A stretch of DNA of 64,000 bases from Roseateles koreensis (GTDB lineage Bacteria > Pseudomonadota > Gammaproteobacteria > Burkholderiales > Burkholderiaceae_C): the NCBI RefSeq assembly GCF_028595305.1, contig NZ_JAQQXS010000008.1:185107-249106 (forward strand), read 5' to 3'. The notes below the pieces were generated by a model. The model saw nothing but the letters and a program-made list of their open reading frames with translations. It was not told the origin of the DNA and ran no database searches. The position numbers and the translations under genes were made by a program. The stretch's first letter is position 1. Every line of letters starts with the position of its first letter. Below are positions 29,356-37,988 of this stretch, in pieces.

Positions 29356-29811
29356 TTACTCCGTTTCCAGCGTGGCGGCGGCTTTGCCGATGACGGTGCC
29401 TGACTTGGTGGCCGCCAGGGCGGCCTCAGCTTCTTCCTTGGAGCTGAAGCAATCTTGGGCCAGCGTGCCATCAGGCTTGCGCACGGCGACGGACATGCTC
29501 ATGAAGGCATCGCTCAAGCGGGCCCCTGTGGCGCCGCTGGCGTGTTGCTTTTGCAGGTGATTCATCGCTGCGCCGCTGCGTTGGGCCTGCAGGCGTTGAG
29601 TCTTTGCGGTCGATGCGGTGAGCTTGTTGTGCTCTTCGGCAGTGGCGGCGCGCAGGCGGCCGGTGTCTACGTCACGAACCACCACCTGGTCGGCGCTGGC
29701 GGTGGGTGCTTCGAGGCTGTGCTCTTCGTGGGCCAGGGCTGGCTGCGAGGTGGCGGCGAGTGCGGCCAATCCTGCAAAGGCCAGGGCCATGTGTGTGGAT
29801 TTGAAGATCAT
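29356..29811 (-). CDS. Post-PEP-CTERM-1 domain protein
   Basis: A 151-residue secreted protein. Signal peptide MIFKSTHMALAFAGLAALAATSQPALAHEE. The segment VVVRDVDTGRLRAATAEEHN (~residues 42-61) matches the post-PEP-CTERM-1 domain, defined by genes lying next to PEP-CTERM proteins; its role is unknown. A C-terminal region includes SMSVAVRKPDGTLAQDCFSSKEEAEAAL. AGGAG lies nine bases before the ATG at 29811. It is translated just ahead of the metalloprotease. Confidence 0.75.
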   Translation of the reverse strand: MIFKSTHMALAFAGLAALAATSQPALAHEEHSLEAPTASADQVVVRDVDTGRLRAATAEEHNKLTASTAKTQRLQAQRSGAAMNHLQKQHASGATGARLSDAFMSMSVAVRKPDGTLAQDCFSSKEEAEAALAATKSGTVIGKAAATLETE

Positions 29812-29847
29812 GAGAGAAAACTCCTGTGATTCAGGGTGAGATGACCG

Positions 29848-29866
29848 CTTGCCCCGGTCGGGCAAG
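29848..29866. repeat. Inverted repeat between PEP-CTERM gene and next gene
   Basis: CTTGCCC (29848-29854) and GGGCAAG (29860-29866) flank a 5-base loop. There is no T run on either side, so it may attenuate or process the mRNA rather than terminate it. Confidence 0.5.
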
Positions 29867-29898
29867 TCAGACAGGGTGGGCGGCGGGTCCGTTGTCGA

Positions 29899-30531
29899 TC
29901 AACCGGCCTTGCGCTTGCGGCTCAGCGCCAGTGCGCCAAAGCTGGCGAACAGCAGGGCCACGCTGGAGGGCTCGGGCACAGTGACGGCCAAGGTGTCGAT
30001 GCCCATGAAGTTGGCGCTGTCGGCGATGCCGGTGTACTGAATGGCGAAACGACCCACGCTGCCTGCACCTTGGGCGCCCACATTGACGGCGAACTCGGTC
30101 CAGCCATCGACGGGGGCGGTGAAGACCTCGCCGATCGAGAAATCGCTGATATTGCTGCCACCGTTGCTCAGGCCGAAGGAGAATTGGTCGAAGTAGCCGA
30201 CGGAGTCGTCACCTCGAACCCAGAAGGTGACTTGCACATTCTTGGCGGTCGAGAAGGTGGGGGTGATGAGCCAGTTGCTGATCTGGCCGCCTGCAGCGGC
30301 ATTGTTGTAGTTGCCGGAGATATAGGACTCGTCGGAGCCCGCCTGCGCGGTGAAAACACCACCGCCTTGGCCCCAACCGGAGGTGCCCGCAGGGGTGCTG
30401 GCGTTTTTCAGCACCCAGCCGGAACTTTGCAGTTTGGCGATGTTTTCAAAGCCCTCGGAGAGCAGAACTTCAGAGTGAGCGGCAGCAAGGGCACTGGTCA
30501 GTGCGAGGGCCGCAAAGGCTTGCTTGAACAT
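29899..30531 (-). CDS. PEP-CTERM sorting-domain protein, choice-of-anchor J type
   Basis: A 210-residue exported protein with a signal peptide (FAALALTSALAAAHS) and a beta-rich domain (LLSEGFENIAKLQSSGWVLKN...ISNWLITPTFSTAKNVQVTFWV, ~23-180) of the choice-of-anchor J class. A C-terminal PEP-CTERM anchor follows: VPEPSSVALLFASFGALAL then RKRKAG. Such tails are recognised by exosortase EpsH/XrtA in bacteria that make exopolysaccharide (family knowledge); no exosortase gene is in this window. First gene of the three-gene set. Confidence 0.9.
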   Translation of the reverse strand: MFKQAFAALALTSALAAAHSEVLLSEGFENIAKLQSSGWVLKNASTPAGTSGWGQGGGVFTAQAGSDESYISGNYNNAAAGGQISNWLITPTFSTAKNVQVTFWVRGDDSVGYFDQFSFGLSNGGSNISDFSIGEVFTAPVDGWTEFAVNVGAQGAGSVGRFAIQYTGIADSANFMGIDTLAVTVPEPSSVALLFASFGALALSRKRKAG

Positions 30532-30857
30532 AAGAAATTTCCAGAAAAAAAGAAAAAAACCTCTGCCGGTAAGCGAGGCTGCCAGGTCTCGATTGGGTCG
30601 AGCCCCAAGTCACTCTGTTGCAGTTCTGACTTTTTGAGGGATGTCTCTTGAATCACAAAGCAAGCCTTGGGTGTCTTGATTCTGTGTGACAAGTTCAGTG
30701 GTCGTTCTCATTTTTCGACTGTCATCCCTAGCTTGTAGGATAGTTATTTCACCTAAGGGAAACACCTCGATTACAAAAATCAGAACTTGTGAGTGCCTTG
30801 CTTTTGCAAGCAAGGAGGGCGCCTTAAGTGGCGCACCAACTGGCAATCAAACTACGT
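30532..30857. other. AT-rich intergenic region upstream of the PEP-CTERM gene
   Basis: This 326-base gap has no convincing gene. It is markedly richer in A/T than its surroundings, with A tracts at 30545-30560 just before the PEP-CTERM gene start, whose promoter should lie here. An 8-bp inverted repeat CCTTGCTT/AAGCAAGG lies at 30796-30815, downstream of the ABC permease stop, without a T run. I see no clear -24/-12 sigma-54 element. Confidence 0.4.
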
Positions 30858-32027
30858 TCAAACCGCACGCAAACAGTCGACGATCTTCATCCGTGCGGCG
30901 CCCCATGCCGGGATGAATCCGCCCGCAAAGCCCATGAACAGTGCAAACGCCATGGTTTGGCCCATGATGGCGGGCGTGAGCTTGAACTGAAAGGCCAGCT
31001 CTGAGAAGGTTTGAAAATTGGTGGTCGACACGTTGACGGTTTGCATCAATGACGCAGCGGCCAGGCCGATCAGGCCACCGACCAGCGAAAGTAGCAAGGA
31101 CTCCAGCAGAAAGGCCAGCAGCACGGCGCTGCGGCGAAAGCCCAGGGCTCTGAGGGTGCCGATTTCGCCGGTTCGTGATGCCACGGCGGCGAACATGGTG
31201 ATCATCGCGCCAACGATGGCGCCGATCGAAAAGATGATCGACAGCGCCGTGCCCAGGATACTGATGAACTTGGCCAGCGCCTCGCTTTGTTCTGCGTAAA
31301 ACTGGATCTCGGGTTTGAGCTCGACCGTCATGCGCGGGTCGGCTTCGATCTGGGCCTTGATCGTTTCGAACTGCAGGGGGTCCGCCAGCCGAAACACCAC
31401 GCTGGAGAAAGCGCCGCGCCGGAAGGCCTGCAGCATCTGTTCGGCGTCACCCCATATTTCAGAATCAAAGCCGCTGCGGCCCGCATCGAACACCCCCACC
31501 ACGCGCCAGTCGCGCCCCGCGAAATGCAGGGTTTCGCCCAGCCTCGCGCCTTGGAAGCCCGTGGCCACAGCGTGGCCGGTGATGATCTCGGACGTGCCGG
31601 GGCGGAACATGCGGCCCTCCACCATGCGCACTTGCGGCCGCATCAACAGGCCACTGAGGCGGGTGCCCCTAACTGTCACGTTACTCGGCTTACCGCTACC
31701 GCGCTTGGGCAAGTTGTTGAGCACCACGGGTTCTTTGGTGATAAGCGGGTGCCCGTCGGCGTCAGTGGCCAGGCCGGGCAGGCTTTCGAGGATGGCGGCC
31801 TGAGTGCGATCAATGCCGCTGTTGATCTCGGCGCCGGCGCCCTTGCGCAGGGCAATGACGTTGTCCGGTTGGCCGGTGGCGACCAGGGTCGCACGGATGC
31901 CTTCGCTCATCATGAGCACCGTGGCAAACACGTACACCACCAGCGCCATGCCGCCGGCGGTCAGCAAGGTAGTGACGCGGCGCACCCAGAGGTTGCGGGC
32001 GATGTAGCTGAGCGGGATGGCTTTCAT
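30858..32027 (-). CDS. ABC transporter permease (FtsX/MacB fold)
   Basis: An inner-membrane protein of 389 residues. It has an N-terminal helix (VTTLLTAGGMALVVYVFATVLM), a large periplasmic domain (~residues 45-270), and three C-terminal helices, including IIFSIGAIVGAMITMFAAV followed by RTGEIGTLRALGFRRSAVLLAFLLES. It acts with the second permease, the ATPase and the adaptor encoded upstream. The ATPase is separate, as in LolCDE, not fused as in MacB. Last gene of the set. Confidence 0.9.
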   Translation of the reverse strand: MKAIPLSYIARNLWVRRVTTLLTAGGMALVVYVFATVLMMSEGIRATLVATGQPDNVIALRKGAGAEINSGIDRTQAAILESLPGLATDADGHPLITKEPVVLNNLPKRGSGKPSNVTVRGTRLSGLLMRPQVRMVEGRMFRPGTSEIITGHAVATGFQGARLGETLHFAGRDWRVVGVFDAGRSGFDSEIWGDAEQMLQAFRRGAFSSVVFRLADPLQFETIKAQIEADPRMTVELKPEIQFYAEQSEALAKFISILGTALSIIFSIGAIVGAMITMFAAVASRTGEIGTLRALGFRRSAVLLAFLLESLLLSLVGGLIGLAAASLMQTVNVSTTNFQTFSELAFQFKLTPAIMGQTMAFALFMGFAGGFIPAWGAARMKIVDCLRAV

Positions 32028-32033
32028 GGTGAT

Positions 32034-33191
32034 TCAGGCCACATGGCGCAGGCCTTGCACGATGTCGATCCGGCTCATCTTCCAGGCCGGCCAAGCGGCA
32101 GCAACCACTCCCACGATCAGGGCCGCCAGCAACTGCAGCGCCATGGTCAGACCGGTGACTCGGAAGCTGGGGAACAGGCTGCCCACTGCGCTGGCAAAGC
32201 CGGCCGCCAAGGGCAATGTGAGCGCCAGCCCGATGCCACCGCCGATCAGGGCGATCAACAAACTTTCACCGAACAGCAAGCGCACCACGAAGGCCGGCGG
32301 GAAACCCAGCGCCTTGAGCGTGGCGTACTCGGCCAGCCGCTCTCGTGCTGTCATGGTCATGGTGTTGGCCATGACGGCCATGATGATGACCACGATGATC
32401 AGGCTCACTGCATTGATGGCGACCAGAATGGTTTCGCTCATCGAGACGAAGCTGAGCTGGAAGGCGGACTCGGTTTCCGTCAGGGTCTCCGCCAGCGAGT
32501 TCTTGAACAGCGCGTCGACACGCTGAGAAATCAGCGCTGCGTTCTGCGGGTCGTTGATGCCCAGGATGTAGACGCCCACGGCATCGGCCCGTTTGGGGTA
32601 GAGCTTGCGAATGGTTTCGTTGAGGTAGGCCCAATGCATGAGCATGTGGTTCTCGTCGGTCTTGGCTTCGGCGCCATCCCAGATGCCGCGCAGATTGAAG
32701 GTCCAGGTGCCCGGGTAAATGGTGCCGCGCAGGGGGATCTGATCGCCGACCGCCCAGCCGTATTTGTTGGCGAGCTTGCGGCCTACGATGATGCCTTGGC
32801 GGTCGCGTAGAAAGGCCAATCGTTCGGCGTCTTTCAGGCGGTATTCAGGATAGAGCGCCAGATAACTAGAAGGCTCGACGGCGAATTGCGGGAAGAAATT
32901 TCGCTCGGTGATGTAGACGCCGCCAAACCAGTTGGACCATGAAATGCCGGACACTCCTTCTACTGCCTTCAGGCGTTGCCCGTAGTTGAGCGGCAGCGCA
33001 AAGGTCAGCGAAATGGCGCTGCGGGTGACCAGCCGTGTGCTGCTCGACCCCTCCACGCCGGCGTACCATGCGCCGACGATGGTGCGCAGCAAGCCGAAGG
33101 CACAAATCGCCACCACCAGGCCCACCAGGGTCAGGCTGGTGCGCAGCTTGTGCCGGAAGACGTTCTTGAGCAGCAGCTTGAGGATGAACAT
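32034..33191 (-). CDS. ABC transporter permease (FtsX/MacB fold), second subunit
   Basis: A 385-residue permease with the same layout as its neighbour but different sequence. It has an N-terminal helix ([19 protein letters not shown]), a periplasmic domain (~40-255), and three helices at the C-terminus ([35 protein letters not shown]). The pair would form a heterodimer. The start at 33191 ([15 protein letters not shown]) is conserved in the family although its ribosome site is weak. Six bases separate it from the next permease gene. Confidence 0.9.
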   Translation of the reverse strand: MFILKLLLKNVFRHKLRTSLTLVGLVVAICAFGLLRTIVGAWYAGVEGSSSTRLVTRSAISLTFALPLNYGQRLKAVEGVSGISWSNWFGGVYITERNFFPQFAVEPSSYLALYPEYRLKDAERLAFLRDRQGIIVGRKLANKYGWAVGDQIPLRGTIYPGTWTFNLRGIWDGAEAKTDENHMLMHWAYLNETIRKLYPKRADAVGVYILGINDPQNAALISQRVDALFKNSLAETLTETESAFQLSFVSMSETILVAINAVSLIIVVIIMAVMANTMTMTARERLAEYATLKALGFPPAFVVRLLFGESLLIALIGGGIGLALTLPLAAGFASAVGSLFPSFRVTGLTMALQLLAALIVGVVAAAWPAWKMSRIDIVQGLRHVA

Positions 33192-33234
33192 GGCGCTTTT
33201 GCCGTTGTCTTCTGTTTCGCGTTGAAATTGAGGG

Positions 33235-33972
33235 TCAGGCCTTGCCCGGTGAAGTCGTGGCTGCCGTTGTGATGGGGTCTTCATCCACCAGCACGCCTTT
33301 TTCAAGGTGCACCATGCGTCGGGCCCGCGCGGCGGCCTTGGGGTCGTGGGTGACCATCACGATGGTCTTGCCGAGATTGCGGTTGAGCTCGTCCAGCAAG
33401 CTCAGCACCTCTTCGCCGGTGTGGCGGTCGAGGTCGCCGGTGGGCTCGTCGGCAACGATGAGGGTGGGGTCGCTGACCAACGCCCGTGCAATCGCCACGC
33501 GCTGCTGCTGACCACCGGAGAGCTCGTTGGGGTAGTGATCCATGCGATCGGTCAGGCGCACCATGGCCAGGGCGGCTTCGGCATGCTCGCGCCGTTGCCG
33601 GGCGGAGAGCCCGGTCAGCAGCAGTGGCAGCTCGACGTTTTCCAGCGCCGTCAGCACCGGCAGCAGGTTGTAGAACTGAAAAATGAACCCCACGTTGTGG
33701 GCGCGCCAGTCGGCCAACTGACCTTCGCTTAAATGGGCGATGTTCACGCCGCCGATTTCGATGGTGCCGCGGGAGGGTTGATCGATCCCGGCAATCAAAT
33801 TCAGCAACGTGCTTTTGCCGGAACCGCTGGGCCCCATGAGGGCGACGAAGTCACCGGCCATCACATCCATCTGGATGTCCAACAGCACGGGGATGTCCTG
33901 GCCCCCGCGTTGGTAGGCCTTGCTCAGGTCGCGGATACGGATCAGCGGTTCGGCGGGGTTCACTGCGCTCAT
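33235..33972 (-). CDS. ABC transporter ATPase (LolD/MacB type)
   Basis: A 245-residue cytoplasmic ATPase. Walker [17 protein letters not shown] (~residue 46), signature [15 protein letters not shown] (~152) and Walker [13 protein letters not shown] (~170) are intact. The motif order and length fit the LolD/MacB branch that drives mechanotransmission-type transport of substrates from the periplasmic side or outer leaflet. It lies between the adaptor and the two permeases. Confidence 0.95.
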   Translation of the reverse strand: MSAVNPAEPLIRIRDLSKAYQRGGQDIPVLLDIQMDVMAGDFVALMGPSGSGKSTLLNLIAGIDQPSRGTIEIGGVNIAHLSEGQLADWRAHNVGFIFQFYNLLPVLTALENVELPLLLTGLSARQRREHAEAALAMVRLTDRMDHYPNELSGGQQQRVAIARALVSDPTLIVADEPTGDLDRHTGEEVLSLLDELNRNLGKTIVMVTHDPKAAARARRMVHLEKGVLVDEDPITTAATTSPGKA

Positions 33973-33992
33973 GGGGCGGATGACCTAACGAG

Positions 33993-35273
33993 TTATTTGC
34001 TAGCCAATTTGACCTGCGCGCCGTCTTTGAGCCGGGCATCGGGCGAGAGCACCAGGCGGTCGCCGGATTTGAGGGAGGCGCCCGGGGCGGCGATCACTTC
34101 AAGCACGTCGCCCAATGTGCGGCCGCGCTTGATCTCGATGGCTTCGAGCAACTCTTTGTCGCCCTCGTGTCGCAAGCGCATCAACCAGCTTTTGCCGTCG
34201 CGCTCCAACACCGTCTTGGGGTTCACGGCGAGCACCGGCTGTCGTTCGGCTGCGCTCGGCACTTGCGACAGAAAGCTCACTTTGGCGCTCATCTCCGGCA
34301 GGATGCGGGGGTCGAGTTGGTCGAACTGCACTTTGCTGATGACCGTGGCCTTGGCACGGTCCACGGTGGGCACCAGCCCAACGACCTTGCCCAGAAAGCG
34401 TTTGTCAGGCAGCGCGTCGAGCGTGATTTCTACGGGCTGGCCTTTGCTGGCCTTGGAGAGGCTGCCTTCAGAGACATCGGCCTCTACCTCCAGGGTGCTC
34501 ATGTCGGCCATGGTGACCACGGCGCCTTGCGAGCCAGCGGCGTTGGAAAAGGGCGTGATGATGTCGCCCACATTGGCGTTTTTGTTCAGCACCACGCCGT
34601 CAAAGGGCGCGCGGATTTCGGTGTAATCGCGGTTGACCTGCTGCGCATTCACTTGCGCCTGCGCCTGGGCTACGCTGGCCTGCGCTTGCGCCATGCTGGC
34701 TTGGGCGGCGGCTTGTCCGGCGCGAGCCGCGTCAAGGCGGCGCCGCGCCGCGTCCAGGGCTTGGTCGGAGACAAAGCCTTGGGCCTTCAGCGCTTGGCTG
34801 CGCTGTAATTCGGCGTCGGCATTGGCACCCTCCACGTCGGCCTGGCGTTGTTGGGCCAGTGCTTGGCGCACGCCCGCTTCGGCTTGCCTCACACCGGCCT
34901 GGGCGGTGGCTACGGCGGCTAGAACGTCGCTGGCGTCGAGGCGGGCGATCAGGTCCCCCTTCTTCAGCACGCTGCCTTCGCGCACGTTCAGCTCGATCAA
35001 TCGGCCGGTGGCCTTGGAGGCCACGGCGGCACGCCGTTGTGCAACCACATAGCCTGACGCGGTGAGTTGCAGGTATTGCTGCGAGGGATAGCTCTGCAGC
35101 ACCGAGCTGGTTTGCACCTCGGGCCGCGAGGGCATCAACACAGCGGCGATGACGACGAGCGCCACGCCGCCACCGGCCAACCAGGGCCATGTCTTGCGAC
35201 GGCGACCGGCCGGGTGTGTTGGTTGCCGGTCAATTTTCAACTGCCCGAGGGGCGAGCTTGCGGTGTCAGCCAT
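33993..35273 (-). CDS. Periplasmic adaptor (HlyD/MacA-like membrane fusion protein)
   Basis: A 426-residue adaptor with an N-terminal membrane anchor (KTWPWLAGGGVALVVIAAVLM, ~27-47) and a biotinyl-lipoyl half (VASKATGRLIELNVREGSVLKKGDLIARLD). An Ala/Gln-rich coiled-coil hairpin spans ~125-215, then comes the second half (RDYTEIRAPFDGVVLNKNANVGD) and beta-barrel domains. It is the first gene of an export set of adaptor, ATPase and two permeases. No outer-membrane TolC partner is encoded here. Substrate unknown. Confidence 0.93.
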   Translation of the reverse strand: MADTASSPLGQLKIDRQPTHPAGRRRKTWPWLAGGGVALVVIAAVLMPSRPEVQTSSVLQSYPSQQYLQLTASGYVVAQRRAAVASKATGRLIELNVREGSVLKKGDLIARLDASDVLAAVATAQAGVRQAEAGVRQALAQQRQADVEGANADAELQRSQALKAQGFVSDQALDAARRRLDAARAGQAAAQASMAQAQASVAQAQAQVNAQQVNRDYTEIRAPFDGVVLNKNANVGDIITPFSNAAGSQGAVVTMADMSTLEVEADVSEGSLSKASKGQPVEITLDALPDKRFLGKVVGLVPTVDRAKATVISKVQFDQLDPRILPEMSAKVSFLSQVPSAAERQPVLAVNPKTVLERDGKSWLMRLRHEGDKELLEAIEIKRGRTLGDVLEVIAAPGASLKSGDRLVLSPDARLKDGAQVKLASK

Positions 35274-35434
35274 GTCATTCCAACGCTGTAGGAATGGCGC
35301 GATTGTGCAGCTTTGGCGAATCTTTGAAGCCAGCGCATGCGGGACCCCCTGACCTTTGGGGGGTGGCGGGTTGTGTCGGTGCTTCGGGGGGGCGAGGCAT
35401 CTAAGATGTCGTGTTCATCGGATTTAGGGCCTTC

Positions 35435-35986
35435 ATGCGCCGCTTTAGTGTTCTCCTTGCTGGTCTTGTTGTTTCGGGGTTGCCGGTCTTTGCGGGCGAA
35501 GCGCAAAGGGCCGTGGCCGGCAGCAGCCCGGCGGAGCAGCGCGAGCCGAGAGTTTGCGACGGCGCGCCTGACCCGGTGCAAGTGCTGCGTGATCTCAACG
35601 CACTGCGCTCGCAGGCGCGGCAGTGCGGTGACCACCCGTTTTCAGCGGCTGAGCCCTTGCGTTGGGACAGTCGACTGCAGGCTTCCGCGCAGGCCTATGC
35701 CGATGAAATGGCGCGCAATGATTTCTTCTCGCATGTGGATGGCGAGGGGCGCGGGCTGCGCTACCGGGTGCTGCGCCAGGGCTATTCATTTCGCCGCGTG
35801 GGCGAAAATCTGGCTGCGGGGCCCCAGCGGCTGGACGAGGTCATCACGGGCTGGATCGACAGCGCTGGCCACTGTGAAAACATCATGGAACCGCAGTTCG
35901 TTGATGCCGGGCTGGCGTGCGTGAATGGCCCGGGGCGCTACGCGCGGTATTGGGTGCTGCACCTCGGGCGGGTGTTGCGGGAGTGA
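35435..35986 (+). CDS. Secreted CAP (SCP-like) domain protein
   Basis: A 183-residue exported protein with a signal peptide (SVLLAGLVVSGLPVFAGE). The CAP domain (~50-180) shows LRWDSRLQASAQAYADEMA, NDFFSHVDGEG (His), RRVGENLAAGP (Glu), GWIDSAGHCENIM (His) and YWVLHLG, the usual cavity residues. Bacterial CAP proteins of the YkwD type are often linked to the cell envelope, but the activity is generally unknown. AGGG lies five bases before the ATG at 35435. Confidence 0.88.
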   Translation: MRRFSVLLAGLVVSGLPVFAGEAQRAVAGSSPAEQREPRVCDGAPDPVQVLRDLNALRSQARQCGDHPFSAAEPLRWDSRLQASAQAYADEMARNDFFSHVDGEGRGLRYRVLRQGYSFRRVGENLAAGPQRLDEVITGWIDSAGHCENIMEPQFVDAGLACVNGPGRYARYWVLHLGRVLRE

Positions 35987-35988
35987 GG

Positions 35989-36014
35989 CGCGCCCCGCTG
36001 GGGGCTTCGGCGCG
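35989..36014. repeat. Inverted repeat between convergent genes, possible terminator
   Basis: CGCGCC (35989-35994) and GGCGCG (36009-36014) are separated by 14 bases in the 37-base gap between the convergent CAP and response-regulator genes. There is no T run, so termination is only possible, not shown. Confidence 0.4.
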
Positions 36015-36023
36015 TGGTGACGG

Positions 36024-36719
36024 TCAAATCCAGCCCAGGTCGATCGCTCTGAGCACGGCTTGTGTGCGGTCCCGCACCCCCATCTTGGAGAAGATGGCGG
36101 AGCAATGGTTCTTGATCACCCCTTCGCTATTGCCCAGCAGGGTGGCGATCTCGGTGTTGCTGCGCCCGCTGGCCACCAGGCGCAAGACCTGCAATTCTTT
36201 GGGCGACAGCGGGTCGGGCTGAGGGGTGGATAAGAAGGCCCGCTCGTTGCGGGTGCCAACCTGCTCCATCCGCGTGGTCAGCGTGGGGCGAAAGGCGGTG
36301 CCGCCCGCCTGCACGTCACGCAGAGCTTGCAGCAGTGTGTCCGGGCTGATGGCCTTGAGCAAAAAACCGCGGGCGCCGGCGCGCACGGCTTCGTCGAAGG
36401 CGGTGGCATCGTCAAAGGTGGTCAGCAATATGACGGGAATGCTCAAAGCACGGGCCGCCAGGGCGCGGATCAAACCCAGCCCGTCGAGACGGGGCATGCG
36501 CATGTCCGACAAGATGATGTCGGGCCAGACGGCGTCGGCCGTGTCTAGATGCGCCAGCGCCTCCACGCCGTCGCTGGCTTCGCCGACGAGCTGAATCTCA
36601 TCGTGCAGGCTCAGCAGCCCTTTGAGGCCTTCGCGAACCAGTTGCTGGTCTTCCACCAGCAAGAGCTTGATGGGGGGAGTCGTGTCGCCGTCCATGCGGG
36701 GGCTGGTCTGTGTCTTCAT
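36024..36719 (-). CDS. LuxR/NarL-type response regulator
   Basis: A 231-residue transcription factor. The receiver domain (~18-135) has LLLVEDQQLVREG, the phospho-acceptor Asp in IILSDMRMPRLDG, and LLTTFDD. The C-terminal HTH is LSPKELQVLRLVASGRSNTEIA...NSEGVIKNHCSAIFSKMG. It pairs with the sensor kinase whose stop codon overlaps this ATG (ATGA at 36719). An upstream in-frame ATG at 36734 is possible. Targets unknown. Confidence 0.93.
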   Translation of the reverse strand: MKTQTSPRMDGDTTPPIKLLLVEDQQLVREGLKGLLSLHDEIQLVGEASDGVEALAHLDTADAVWPDIILSDMRMPRLDGLGLIRALAARALSIPVILLTTFDDATAFDEAVRAGARGFLLKAISPDTLLQALRDVQAGGTAFRPTLTTRMEQVGTRNERAFLSTPQPDPLSPKELQVLRLVASGRSNTEIATLLGNSEGVIKNHCSAIFSKMGVRDRTQAVLRAIDLGWI

Positions 36720-37984
36720 GCCGTCCTCGGACATTGGAGGTCTATTCGGAAACCCGGTCGCTGGGCGTCAATCTGCATCTGTCCACCCAGCTCCGCCATG
36801 CGCTCGGCCATACCTTGCAGCCCGTTGCCGGGCTGGAGTGTCGCCGCACCCCGCCCATCATCGGCGATCTTGACATGCACAAGGCGGTCATCCACCCACA
36901 GGCTCAGCTCAACTTGGCTGGCCCCGGCATGGCGCACGCTGTTGGTGATGGCTTCTTGCACGCAACGCAGCAGGGCATGGGCCACACGCGGGCTGAGGTC
37001 GCGGGCGGCGGGCGAGATGTTCAGGGTAATGCGGGTACTGGCCACATGCTCAGCCAGGGCTTGCAACGCACCGCTGAGGTCGATGCGGGCGGCGCTGCGT
37101 TGCTGTGAAACGGCTTCGCGCACATCGGCCAGCAGTCGTGCGGCGCTGAGTTGCGCGCGGTCGACTGCGGTGGCGGCGCCTTCAACATCGGTTCTCGCCA
37201 ATAAGGCGCTGCTCAGCTGAAGTTGCAGGTTCAAGGCGGTGAGGTGGTGCCCGACCACATCGTGCAACTCCCGGGCCATCAGGGTGCGTTCGTGGTAGCG
37301 CATTTGCTCGGCTTGCAGCTGCTCCGCACTGAGTTGCTCGGCCAGCATCACTTGCAACCAGCGGCGTTTTTCGGCTTCCACCGCCGCCATGCGCCCCAGC
37401 CCCAAGGCCATGCCGTGCAAGGCCACCATGGCCATCAGCAGGCCCAGCGTGTCCAGCCAGGCCGGCAAGTCGCCAGTGGCGGTTTGCGCGTCAGCGAGCG
37501 GCAGCAGCCAGTACAGCAGCAGGTTGATGCCCACTTGCGCCAGGGCGAACAAGAAGGCCGGCCGCGCGCGCAGCAGCACGGCCGCCAGCGCCGTCACCAA
37601 AAAGGGCAGGCCGGGCGTAACAGCGATGGCCAGCAGGTCCACCCACACCAAACGGCGCAGCACCTGGGGCGGTGCTTGGTCGGCCCGGGCGTCCTGGGCC
37701 AACCGCCAGTAGGCATGGGCGAAAACGAGCACCAAGCTGAAGCAGGTCAGCAGCAGCGCCGGGTCGTTGCTGGAGCCCCCCATGCGCAGGTAGAGCGCGG
37801 CGATGGCACCGTCATAGGGCTCGGTGCGGTAGCCCGCCAAGCCGGCGATGGCGGCCGCCAGTTCCAGCAGGCACATGGTGAATGCGGCTACCTGCAGCAC
37901 CACTCCCGGTTGGGCGATGCGTGCCAGCAAGCGATCCAGTCGGCGGCCGCGCGCACCCGCTGCAAGGGCCTCGCCGGCGTTCAT
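36716..37984 (-). CDS. Sensor histidine kinase (HisKA_3 type)
   Basis: A 422-residue membrane kinase with about five to six hydrophobic segments in residues 25-195. A coiled segment follows, then the dimerisation/phospho-acceptor motif MARELHDVVGHHLTALNLQLQ (~232-252). The ATPase domain has an N box (VQEAITNSVRHAGAS), a G1 box (VKIADDGRGA) and GNGLQGMAERMAELGG. The phospho-acceptor is the His in ELHD. The NarX/DesK-like layout with membrane-embedded sensing suggests an envelope or lipid signal (inference). It lies four bases downstream of mnmA on the same strand. Confidence 0.93.
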   Translation of the reverse strand: MNAGEALAAGARGRRLDRLLARIAQPGVVLQVAAFTMCLLELAAAIAGLAGYRTEPYDGAIAALYLRMGGSSNDPALLLTCFSLVLVFAHAYWRLAQDARADQAPPQVLRRLVWVDLLAIAVTPGLPFLVTALAAVLLRARPAFLFALAQVGINLLLYWLLPLADAQTATGDLPAWLDTLGLLMAMVALHGMALGLGRMAAVEAEKRRWLQVMLAEQLSAEQLQAEQMRYHERTLMARELHDVVGHHLTALNLQLQLSSALLARTDVEGAATAVDRAQLSAARLLADVREAVSQQRSAARIDLSGALQALAEHVASTRITLNISPAARDLSPRVAHALLRCVQEAITNSVRHAGASQVELSLWVDDRLVHVKIADDGRGAATLQPGNGLQGMAERMAELGGQMQIDAQRPGFRIDLQCPRTA

Positions 37985-37988
37985 GCGT

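Noticed and set aside
31287..32810. Plus-strand open frame across the ABC permease genes (about 507 residues)
   Set aside because: Extremely His/Gln/Asp-rich, spans two real genes and their junction, typical of a shadow frame.
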